Shown here piece by piece: positions 7,321 to 13,752 of a DNA stretch of 13,752 bases. Origin of the DNA: an uncultured Actinomycetes bacterium (lineage in GTDB: Bacteria > Actinomycetota > Actinomycetes > Nanopelagicales > Nanopelagicaceae); NCBI GenBank assembly GCA_903845465.1, contig CAIMXQ010000093.1:1-13752 (forward strand), read 5' to 3'. Within the stretch, counting starts at the first letter, position 1. Every line of letters begins with the position of its first letter. Under the pieces are notes generated by a model, which saw nothing but the letters and a program-made list of their open reading frames with translations, did not search any database and had not been told where the DNA came from. A program made the position numbers and the translations under genes.

Positions 7321-9480
7321 ATGGATACCCTGCATCTGATCGCACCACTCATTGGGGCGCTCAGGGAGCATCATCCAGGTGCTGATATATCAGGAATTGA
7401 AAGAGCGTTCCTGGTTGCCGAACAAGCGCACAAGGGACAGCTCCGTAAATCAGGTGAAGATTACATAACGCATCCTGTTGCCGTTACTCAGATTCTCGCT
7501 GAACTTGGGCTGAATGAGACAAGCCTCATCGCAGCTCTTCTGCACGATACTGTTGAAGACACTCCATATTCCTTAACGCAACTGCGCGCAGATTTTGGCG
7601 ATGAGATTGCAAATCTTGTAGATGGCGTAACCAAGCTCGATAAGTTGACATACGGTCCCACTGCGGAGGCAGAGACTGTACGCAAGATGGTTGTTGCGAT
7701 GTCTCGAGATGTCCGAGTCCTGGTCATCAAATTGGCAGATCGCCTCCACAATGCACGCACGTGGAAATTTGTTTCCAGTGATAGCGCAGCTCGCAAGGCT
7801 CGAGAGACGCTTGATATTTACGCGCCTCTAGCTCACCGCCTTGGAATGAACGCGATTAAGTGGGAGCTTGAAGATCTCTCATTCGAAGTGCTCGAACCCA
7901 AGAAATTTGAGGAAATATCCCGTCTTGTTGCAGAGCGCTCACCTTCAAGAGATGCACTTACTAGTGAGGTAATCGATGCTGTCGAATCAGATCTTCAACG
8001 AGATCTTATTGTGGCGACTGTAACTGGTCGCAAGAAGCATTTCTTTAGCGTTTACCAAAAGATGGTTGTGCGTGGACGCGATTTCAACGACATCTACGAC
8101 CTTGTGGGGATTCGTGTCTTAGTTAACGATGTACGCGATTGTTATGCGGTACTCGGCTCAATCCATGCACGGTGGAGTCCGGTTCCGGGGCGATTTAAGG
8201 ATTACATCGCTATGCCGAAGTTCAATCTATATCAGTCTCTTCATACGACAGTCATTGGTCCCAACGGCAAGGCGATTGAGATACAGATTCGTACATATGA
8301 GATGCATACGCGCGCCGAGTTCGGTATTGCGGCACATTGGAAGTACAAGCAAGGGGGAGAGCCAGATTCCAGCTCTCCTGAAATGTTGTGGCTTCGCCAA
8401 TTACACGAATGGCAGAAGGAGACTGAAGATCCATCCGAGTTCCTCGAAGCTCTGCGCTTTGATCTCGGAAGTCCGGAAGTATTTGTGTTCACACCGAAAG
8501 GCTCTGTTGTAGCGCTTCCAGGTGGTTCAACCCCTGTCGACTTTGCATTCTCAGTGCATACGGATGTCGGTCTTCGCTGCGCTGGAGCAAAGGTGAATGG
8601 AAGGCTCGTTCCTCTGGAATCCAAACTTAACAATGGCGATGTCGTAGAGATCGTTACAAATAAGGGACAACATGCTGGGCCAAGTCGTGATTGGCTCAAC
8701 TTTGTTAAGAGCCCTCGTGCTCGATCAAAAATCAAAGCATGGTTTAGCAAGGAACGTCGCGAAGAAGCTATCGATGCCGGTCGTGAATCAATAGCGCGAC
8801 AGATGCGTAAGGTGGGTTTGCCTTTACAGAAGATATTTGCTGGCCACTCACTTCTTGAGCTTGCACATGAGATGCGTTATGCCGACATTGATGCTCTCTA
8901 TAGCGCAGTTGGCGATGGACATGTATCTGCAGCATCCATTATCGACAAACTCGTTGCGAGTATGGGTGGCGAGGATTCACATCCAGAACAGACTATTGAA
9001 CAGATTCCAACTGGCATTCAAGGAACTCGTCGAACATCCAGCGCGGTTGAAGTAGAAGGCGTTGACGATGTACTAGTCAAGCTTGCTCGCTGCTGCACAC
9101 CAGTTCCTGGCGATGCGATCATGGGATTTATTACCAAAGGTTCAGGAATCTCTGTCCATCGCATCGACTGTATCAATGCGGGAGATTTGCGCGAGAATCA
9201 AGCAGAGAGAGTTGTGAACGTTTCATGGCTTGCAGGAGCTGCAAGTCTCTTCCTCGTTAACATTCAAGTAGAAGCGCTCGATCGCGCACGGTTACTTGCA
9301 GATGTGACTCGAACACTATCTGAGCAGCATGTAAACATCTTGAGCGCCGCTGTGAGTACTTCAAAGGATCGTGTAGCAATCTCGAAGTTCACATTCGAAA
9401 TGGCTGATGCAAAGCATCTCGACTCAGTTCTTGCAGCAGTTCGTTCTATCGAAGGCGTCTATGACGTCTATAGAACGTAA
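7321..9480 (+). CDS. relA: Bifunctional (p)ppGpp synthetase/hydrolase, RelA/SpoT family (Rel)
   Basis: Rel makes and degrades the stringent-response alarmone (p)ppGpp, sensing uncharged tRNA on the ribosome. The 719-residue product is full length. The hydrolase domain keeps its HD-site residues: H51, H75-D76 in LLHDTVEDT, and D140/N144 in KLADRLHN. The synthetase domain keeps KDYIAMPKFNLYQSLH (Y304) and EIQIRT (E320, Q322). A TGS domain starts near V387 (VFVFTPKG), a helical region follows, then a conserved-cysteine domain with C591-C592 and C617, and an ACT domain from about 643 to the end. Both enzyme centres look intact, so this is a dual-function Rel rather than a synthetase-only RelA. 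The ATG at 7321 has no ribosome-binding site and may be leaderless. The gene converges on the DUF349 gene, 8 bp away. Confidence 0.96.
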   Translation: MDTLHLIAPLIGALREHHPGADISGIERAFLVAEQAHKGQLRKSGEDYITHPVAVTQILAELGLNETSLIAALLHDTVEDTPYSLTQLRADFGDEIANLVDGVTKLDKLTYGPTAEAETVRKMVVAMSRDVRVLVIKLADRLHNARTWKFVSSDSAARKARETLDIYAPLAHRLGMNAIKWELEDLSFEVLEPKKFEEISRLVAERSPSRDALTSEVIDAVESDLQRDLIVATVTGRKKHFFSVYQKMVVRGRDFNDIYDLVGIRVLVNDVRDCYAVLGSIHARWSPVPGRFKDYIAMPKFNLYQSLHTTVIGPNGKAIEIQIRTYEMHTRAEFGIAAHWKYKQGGEPDSSSPEMLWLRQLHEWQKETEDPSEFLEALRFDLGSPEVFVFTPKGSVVALPGGSTPVDFAFSVHTDVGLRCAGAKVNGRLVPLESKLNNGDVVEIVTNKGQHAGPSRDWLNFVKSPRARSKIKAWFSKERREEAIDAGRESIARQMRKVGLPLQKIFAGHSLLELAHEMRYADIDALYSAVGDGHVSAASIIDKLVASMGGEDSHPEQTIEQIPTGIQGTRRTSSAVEVEGVDDVLVKLARCCTPVPGDAIMGFITKGSGISVHRIDCINAGDLRENQAERVVNVSWLAGAASLFLVNIQVEALDRARLLADVTRTLSEQHVNILSAAVSTSKDRVAISKFTFEMADAKHLDSVLAAVRSIEGVYDVYRT

Positions 9481-9496
9481 TTAACTAATTAGTTAA
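9481..9496. repeat. Perfect 16-bp AT-rich palindrome between convergent stop codons
   Basis: TTAACTAATTAGTTAA is identical to its reverse complement. It fills the 8-bp gap between relA and the DUF349 gene, starting right after the relA TAA and containing the DUF349 stop codon (TAA on the minus strand at 9489-9491). As RNA it could form a six-pair stem with an AATT loop, which has only one G-C pair and is weak for an intrinsic terminator. It also carries stop codons in several frames on both strands. It may be a minimal bidirectional terminator, a protein-binding site, or chance. Confidence 0.6.
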
Positions 9497-10805
9497 ATTC
9501 AGCGAGGTGTTTTTCAGCCTCTGCAAGCCATACCTTACGAGCTTCAGCTGAGTCGAGAGCCTCCTTAGCCTTCTTCTCATTTCCTGCAGCCTGTGACTTT
9601 GCGGCGACTTTTGCGTAATTTTCGATAGATTCAGTAAGTTGTTTAACAACTTCTGCAGCACGAGCCTTCGCGCTGGGATCGGTCTTGCGCCAGATCTCAG
9701 CCTCAGCCTCCTTGATCGCATTTTCAACCGTGGCAACGCGTGCATCGAAGGCGGCGCGCTTATCGCGGTTTGTGATACCAATCTTGGTCCAAGAGTTCAT
9801 GAGATCGCGGAAGGCGTTCTTTGCAACCTTCACATCGGTAAATGGAAGAATCGCCTCAATCTGCACTATGAGTTCTTCGCGCTTAATGAGATTTGCAGCC
9901 ATCGAAACTTCACGTTTTTCCAAATCTGCATTCTTTGCTGTGAAGAATTGATCTTGCGCTGCCTTAAAGCGAGCCCACATCTTTGCGTCATCGCTCTTCT
10001 TGCCACGACCAGCAGCCTTCCACTGATCCATAAGAGTCTTGTACAGACGAGCTGTGGCAACCCAATCGGTAGATGTGGCCAACTTCTCGGCCTGTTCGAT
10101 GATCACAGTTTTAGCTTCAGAGACCTTGCCTGCTGTTGCCTCAAGTTGAGCGAAATGAGTGCGTCTGCGCTTATCAAACTTATTTCGAGATGCGGAGAAA
10201 CGCTTCCAGAAATCAGCATCAGATTTCTTATCAAGGCGAGGTGCTGCCTTCCACTCATCCAAGAGAGCCTTCAGGCGATCGCCAGTGACTTTCCAATTTT
10301 CAGAGAGAGCCAGTGATTCAGCTTCGACAACAATCTTCTCTTTTTCAATCAAAATCTGTTCGCGTCGAGCAGCCTTGAGTACAGCCTCGGCGGCCTTCTT
10401 CGCTTCATATGCTTCGCGATGGCCTTCGATAAGTGGCTCAATCTGCTCTACTGATTGAGCAAGTGCTGCTAAATCTCCGACTCCGTTGAGTTCAGCAACT
10501 TGATGGCGCAATTTCTTTACAGCTTCGTATGCATCTTGAGGAACCATGGCCCCACTTGTGATGCGGGCGGCTGTGAGCGCTACTTCAGATGCAAGCGCTT
10601 CAAATTTGCGAACAAAGTAGGCGAGCGCTTCTTCAGAAGTTTTACCTGGGTATGAACCAACTGCCTTCTCGCCATCGGGGGTACGAACATAGACAGTGCC
10701 ATCGTCTGCAACGCGACCAAATTGTGAAGGGTCTCCGATAAGTGCAGATGCTGCACTCGGATTTGAGTGTGTGTGAGCCAATGTAGATGGATTGATATCG
10801 GTCAT
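9489..10805 (-). CDS. DUF349 repeat protein
   Basis: This 438-residue cytosolic-looking protein lies beside relA, as its relatives do in Streptomyces; its function is not established. An N-terminal region (about 27-82, with FGRVADDGTVYVRTPDG near its start) resembles that of actinobacterial DUF349 proteins. A long, charged, Ala/Glu/Lys-rich helical region follows and is likely coiled coil. Three DUF349 repeats are spaced exactly 77 residues apart, marked by W185, W262 and W339; the first two share flanking tryptophans (W171/W248 and W200/W277), while the third has lost them. No signal peptide or membrane segment is seen. The start at 10805 is chosen over the longer frame from 10898 because AAGGGGA (minus strand, 10812-10818) stands just upstream and the extra 31 residues look non-coding. 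Confidence 0.88.
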   Translation of the reverse strand: MTDINPSTLAHTHSNPSAASALIGDPSQFGRVADDGTVYVRTPDGEKAVGSYPGKTSEEALAYFVRKFEALASEVALTAARITSGAMVPQDAYEAVKKLRHQVAELNGVGDLAALAQSVEQIEPLIEGHREAYEAKKAAEAVLKAARREQILIEKEKIVVEAESLALSENWKVTGDRLKALLDEWKAAPRLDKKSDADFWKRFSASRNKFDKRRRTHFAQLEATAGKVSEAKTVIIEQAEKLATSTDWVATARLYKTLMDQWKAAGRGKKSDDAKMWARFKAAQDQFFTAKNADLEKREVSMAANLIKREELIVQIEAILPFTDVKVAKNAFRDLMNSWTKIGITNRDKRAAFDARVATVENAIKEAEAEIWRKTDPSAKARAAEVVKQLTESIENYAKVAAKSQAAGNEKKAKEALDSAEARKVWLAEAEKHLAEFN

Positions 10806-10811
10806 GATTTT

Positions 10812-10818
10812 CCCCTTC
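10812..10818 (-). promoter_or_regulatory. Ribosome-binding site that fixes the DUF349 gene start
   Basis: Read on the minus strand the sequence is AAGGGGA, six bases before the ATG at 10805-10803. It supports that start over the in-frame ATG at 10898. Confidence 0.7.
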
Positions 10819-10854
10819 AGCGCGTTAGTCGCATCTAAAGTGACGCGGCCTTCG

Positions 10855-10883
10855 TTGATATGTGCCAATGTATAAGAGGTCAA
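10855..10883 (-). promoter_or_regulatory. Candidate promoter for the DUF349 gene in the divergent gap
   Basis: On the minus strand TTGACC (10883-10878) and TATCAA (10860-10855) are separated by exactly 17 bp. The -35 matches TTGACA at five of six positions; the -10 is weaker, lacking the usual final T. Transcription would start near 10848 and give a leader of about 40 nt that includes the AAGGGGA ribosome-binding site. The gap of about 130 bp must also hold the promoter for the divergent metallo-hydrolase-hisS genes, but I see no convincing plus-strand pair there. Confidence 0.4.
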
Positions 10884-10937
10884 AGGTACCCTGTGCATCC
10901 TCTAGTAGTAAATCCTCGCAAGAAATTGGGTCTCATA

Positions 10938-11594
10938 GTGCTCGTTCGTTCCTTTCCAGCCCCAATGTTTGCGACCAATTGCTGGGTGATTGCCCAGGGC
11001 GAGGGTCAAGAGTGCATCATCGTTGACCCCGGTATGCCCGACATTTCGAGAGATATCGAGATGATCATCGAAGAGCATCATCTCAAACCAGTTGCGGCCT
11101 TATTAACTCATGGACACTTAGATCATACTTTTTCCATTAAGCCACTTGCAGATGGGTACAACATTCCTGCATACATTCATTCTGAAGATCGTCGCTTCAT
11201 TGCAGATCCCATCGGCTTGCATGGCGAACAGTTCGTAGCGCAATTAGCAGGTATGGAATTCGCAGAACCGATTAGTGTGAAAGAGTTGAAGAACAATGCG
11301 GTTCTGGACTTGCTTGGAATGAAGATTGTTGCAATTCACGCACCTGGTCATACTCGAGGTTCGCTGATGTTTACTATCAATGATGAACTTCTCGTCAGCG
11401 GCGACGTCCTCTTTGCGGGCGCGATTGGTCGCACTGATTTGCCGACAGGAAGCGCGAAAGAGATGACACAGACCCTGAAATCTAAAGTTCTTACGCTGAG
11501 CGATGATCTACGCGTACTCACCGGACATGGACCTGAGACCACAATTAAATTCGAGCGAAAAAACAACCCTTATCTGAAAGAATTGGCTCTATGA
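10938..11594 (+). CDS. MBL-fold metallo-hydrolase, hydroxyacylglutathione hydrolase-like
   Basis: The 218-residue product has the full metal-binding set of glyoxalase II-type enzymes: H58, H60, D62 and H63 in THGHLDHT, H138 in APGHTRGS, D156 in SGDVLF, and H197 in LTGHGPET. It is probably a thioester or related hydrolase with two metal ions; the substrate is not evident, and actinobacteria use thiols other than glutathione. Its place just before hisS matches Streptomyces and Mycobacterium. The start is uncertain. GTG at 10938 gives the usual N-terminus (LVRSFPAPMFATNCW) and family length. GTG at 10893 has AAAGGT just upstream and adds 15 residues; ATG at 10860 seems unlikely. The stop overlaps the hisS start by four bases, so the two are coupled. 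Confidence 0.9.
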   Translation: MLVRSFPAPMFATNCWVIAQGEGQECIIVDPGMPDISRDIEMIIEEHHLKPVAALLTHGHLDHTFSIKPLADGYNIPAYIHSEDRRFIADPIGLHGEQFVAQLAGMEFAEPISVKELKNNAVLDLLGMKIVAIHAPGHTRGSLMFTINDELLVSGDVLFAGAIGRTDLPTGSAKEMTQTLKSKVLTLSDDLRVLTGHGPETTIKFERKNNPYLKELAL

Positions 11595-12859
11595 AGTTCG
11601 AGAAGTTACAAGCGCCAAAGGGCGTACGTGAATATCTGCCTCCGGAGTCCCAATCCTTCGAATGGGTTCGTGAGCAGTTGATCTCTCCTGCCAAAGCGGC
11701 GGGATATCAATTGATGGAGCTTCCCGTCTTTGAAGATACCAATCTCTTTACTCGTGGAGTCGGCGAATCAACAGATGTCGTCTCGAAAGAGATGTACACC
11801 TTCGAAGATCGCGGTGGTCGCTCAATCACCTTGCGCCCCGAAGGCACGGCCGGAGTTATGCGCGCTGTCATTGAATCGAATCTTGACCGCGGCCAGTTAC
11901 CGGTAAAAGTTTGGTATTCGGGACAATTCTTTCGCGCAGAACGACCACAAGCGGGGCGTTACCGTCAGTTTTACCAAGTTGGAATTGAAGCTATTGGGTT
12001 AGATGATCCTGCGTTAGATGCAGAGGTAATTGCAATCGCTGATCGCGGATTTAAGAATCTAGGTTTGAAGAATTACCGACTAGAAATCACTTCGCTGGGG
12101 GATGCGCAATCTCGGGCCGCTCATCGCGTTGATTTATTGAAATATATTTCAGGTCTGCAATTAGATGAGGCAACAGTTGCTCGTGCTGCAATCAATCCAC
12201 TTCGCCTCTTCGATGATAAGCGCCCGCAGATGCATGAAGCGATGGCAAAGGCACCCATTCTGCTTGACTATCTCTCAGCTTCATCAGCTCAGAACTTCGC
12301 AAAAGTGCAGAGTTATCTGACTGATATGGGAATTGCATTTACCATCAATCCTCGAATGGTTCGTGGTTTGGATTATTACACCGGCACAACATTCGAATTC
12401 ATTCATCCCGACCTCGGTGCACAAAGTGGCATTGGCGGCGGTGGCCGTTATGACGGTTTGATGGAGACCCTTGGTGGGCAAGCGTTATCAGGAATTGGTT
12501 TTGGACTTGGCGTTGATCGCGCGCTTCTTGCAGCTATTGCCGAGTCAACTGTTCCTAGCCAAGAGTTCACATCGGACTTATTTATTATTCCGTTGGGAGA
12601 TGAGTCGAAAGGACAAGCGCTCACCATCGCTTCGTCTCTTCGAACATCTGGCATCCGCACCGAAATCGCGTTTGGAGATCGAGCCCTGAAGGGTGCAATG
12701 AAGGCAGCTGATAAGACTGGTGCGCGCTATGTCATAGTTCTTGGAGAATCTGAACTGCGCGATGGCTCGGTTGAACTCAAGAGAATGTCAGATGGAGTTA
12801 CATCCTCGGTTAAGATTGCCCAATTACAGGACGAGTTACAGCGAGCACTCGCGCTGTAG
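11591..12859 (+). CDS. hisS: Histidine--tRNA ligase (HisRS)
   Basis: HisRS is a class II aminoacyl-tRNA synthetase that charges tRNA-His in the cytosol as a dimer. The 422-residue product is full length. It begins with APKGVREYLPPE, has motif 2 around FFRAERPQAGRYRQFYQ (about 118-134), the histidine-specific segment RGLDYYTGTTFE starting at R258 (the counterpart of catalytic R259 in E. coli), and motif 3 GFGLGVDR with R310. A C-terminal anticodon-binding domain follows from about 328. The ATG overlaps the stop of the preceding hydrolase gene by four bases and lacks a strong ribosome-binding site, so translation is probably coupled. aspS follows after 30 bp, a frequent pairing in bacteria. Confidence 0.97.
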   Translation: MKFEKLQAPKGVREYLPPESQSFEWVREQLISPAKAAGYQLMELPVFEDTNLFTRGVGESTDVVSKEMYTFEDRGGRSITLRPEGTAGVMRAVIESNLDRGQLPVKVWYSGQFFRAERPQAGRYRQFYQVGIEAIGLDDPALDAEVIAIADRGFKNLGLKNYRLEITSLGDAQSRAAHRVDLLKYISGLQLDEATVARAAINPLRLFDDKRPQMHEAMAKAPILLDYLSASSAQNFAKVQSYLTDMGIAFTINPRMVRGLDYYTGTTFEFIHPDLGAQSGIGGGGRYDGLMETLGGQALSGIGFGLGVDRALLAAIAESTVPSQEFTSDLFIIPLGDESKGQALTIASSLRTSGIRTEIAFGDRALKGAMKAADKTGARYVIVLGESELRDGSVELKRMSDGVTSSVKIAQLQDELQRALAL

Positions 12860-12889
12860 TTCTCCATCATCTAAAGGCGGCTCTTCACA

Positions 12890-13752
12890 ATGTTAAGAAA
12901 CCACGACGCGGGATCTCTCCGCGCATCTCATGCCGGTCAGACCGTAACTCTTGCTGGGTGGGTCGCTCGTCGCCGTGATCATGGTGGAGTCGCGTTTATC
13001 GATCTGCGCGATGCAACTGGTTCTGTGCAGGTTGTTATTCGTGATGAAAAGATGGCCGGTCAATTACGTGCTGAATGGTGTTTACAAATTACAGGCGAAG
13101 TTGCACTTCGCCCTGCTGGAAATGAGAACCCAAATTTGCCAACAGGCGCCATTGAGATTATGGGTGACGATGTTGTTGTCTTGAGCGAATCTGCTCCACT
13201 TCCATTCCCAGTCGATTCTGGAAGCGAATCTGAAATCTCTGAAGAAGTTCGCCTGCGCTATCGCTACCTCGATCTACGTCGAGAAGGGCCCGCAGCAAAT
13301 CTTCGCCTTCGATCCAAGGTCACAACATCTATTCGTAATGCAATGGAAGACCTTGATTTTCTCGAGATTGAAACTCCGTACCTCACACGTTCGACCCCCG
13401 AAGGTGCGCGCGACTTCTTAGTTCCCGTCAGATTGCAGCCAGGAAGTTGGTATGCGTTGCCGCAATCACCTCAACTCTTTAAGCAGTTATTGATGGTCGC
13501 GGGCATGGAGCGTTACTACCAAATAGCTCGCTGTTTCCGAGATGAGGATTTCCGCGCAGATCGCCAGCCAGAATTTACACAGCTCGATATCGAGATGTCC
13601 TTTGTCGATCAGGCAGATATCGTGGCAGTGGCTGAAAAGATTCTTGTGAAGGTGTGGAAAGAAGCTATCGGATACGACATTCCTACTCCGATCAAACATA
13701 TGACCTATGCCGATGCAATGGATAAGTATGGTTCAGATAAACCAGACCTTCG
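12890..13752 (+). CDS. aspS: Aspartate--tRNA ligase (AspRS), 5' part, runs off the window
   Basis: This class II synthetase charges tRNA-Asp and, in organisms without AsnRS, also mischarges tRNA-Asn for later amidation by GatCAB. 287 codons are present with no stop before the window ends. An N-terminal OB-fold anticodon-binding domain (about 1-110) includes GWVARRRDHGG, then the catalytic domain shows YRYLDLRR, TPEGARDFLVP, LPQSPQLFKQ and motif 2 with FRDED at 216-220, followed by RQPEFTQLDIEMSF. H31 in the OB fold matches the residue linked to relaxed tRNA choice in Pseudomonas aeruginosa AspRS. The bacterial insertion domain and motif 3 lie outside the window. The ATG at 12890 follows AAAGGCGG at 12873-12880, and MLRNHDAGSL is a usual family N-terminus. 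Confidence 0.96.
   Translation, partial: MLRNHDAGSLRASHAGQTVTLAGWVARRRDHGGVAFIDLRDATGSVQVVIRDEKMAGQLRAEWCLQITGEVALRPAGNENPNLPTGAIEIMGDDVVVLSESAPLPFPVDSGSESEISEEVRLRYRYLDLRREGPAANLRLRSKVTTSIRNAMEDLDFLEIETPYLTRSTPEGARDFLVPVRLQPGSWYALPQSPQLFKQLLMVAGMERYYQIARCFRDEDFRADRQPEFTQLDIEMSFVDQADIVAVAEKILVKVWKEAIGYDIPTPIKHMTYADAMDKYGSDKPDL

Noticed and set aside
8241..8750. 169-codon minus-strand open frame opposite relA
   Set aside because: It covers the conserved synthetase and TGS regions of Rel on the other strand and shows no family features or start signals.
9639..10316. 225-codon plus-strand open frame opposite the DUF349 gene
   Set aside because: The minus-strand product has clear repeats and family features and a good ribosome-binding site; the plus-strand frame has no motif and is rich in Ser, Leu and Cys as expected of antisense to Ala/Glu/Lys codons.
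10806..10898. 31-residue N-terminal extension of the DUF349 protein
   Set aside because: It would cover the candidate promoter and the ribosome-binding site that serves the ATG at 10805, and shows no conserved features.
1..13752. A new defence, mobile or secondary-metabolism system
   Set aside because: Every stretch is accounted for by conserved housekeeping genes in a known actinobacterial order; no direct-repeat arrays, transposase, integrase, tRNA or unexplained gene cluster is seen, and no intergenic gap exceeds about 135 bp.

Overview
The window is a compact stretch of housekeeping genes from an actinobacterium. Gene order points there: pdxS-pdxT-yebC-ruvC-ruvA-ruvB-secD-secF-relA, then a DUF349 protein, a metallo-beta-lactamase-fold protein, hisS and aspS. 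This is the order known from Streptomyces and Mycobacterium, with small losses. G+C is only about half by eye, well below typical soil actinomycetes, and the spacing is very tight (4-bp stop/start overlaps, gaps of 4 to about 50 bp inside the plus-strand run). That combination suggests a streamlined, low-GC actinobacterium such as the freshwater acI group (Nanopelagicales). The taxonomic guess is inference and would need a protein search.

Layout. Bases 1-159 hold the C-terminal end of a DUF3048-like protein. Bases 200-1685 hold pdxS and pdxT, the two subunits of pyridoxal phosphate synthase. Bases 1732-4717 hold yebC and the ruvC-ruvA-ruvB Holliday-junction genes, the last three chained by 4-bp overlaps. 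Bases 4729-7303 hold secD and secF, the proton-driven accessory part of the Sec translocon, with no yajC before them. Bases 7321-9480 hold a full-length bifunctional RelA/SpoT (Rel) enzyme. A single minus-strand gene (9489-10805) follows, encoding a DUF349 repeat protein convergent with relA; the two stop codons lie 8 bp apart around a perfect 16-bp palindrome. From about 10938 the plus strand resumes with a hydroxyacylglutathione-hydrolase-like enzyme, hisS (4-bp overlap) and the first 287 codons of aspS, which runs off the window.

Expression. Two styles of start are visible. pdxS, yebC, secF and the DUF349 gene have clear Shine-Dalgarno sequences. ruvC, secD and relA lack one; each has a TANNNT -10 hexamer 6-8 bases before its ATG, as expected for leaderless mRNAs, which are common in Actinobacteria. 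The secD case is best: a TCGACA/TAGACT pair with 17-bp spacing whose -10 overlaps the ruvB stop. These suggest that ruvCAB, secDF and relA can be transcribed separately although they sit in one tight plus-strand run.

No mobile element, CRISPR array, tRNA, rRNA or defence-like cassette was seen, and I found no convincing undescribed system. The points most worth checking are the embedded leaderless promoters, the missing yajC and cyclophilin genes relative to the usual order, the AspRS residues that suggest a non-discriminating enzyme, the palindrome between convergent genes, and the exact 77-residue periodicity in the DUF349 protein.
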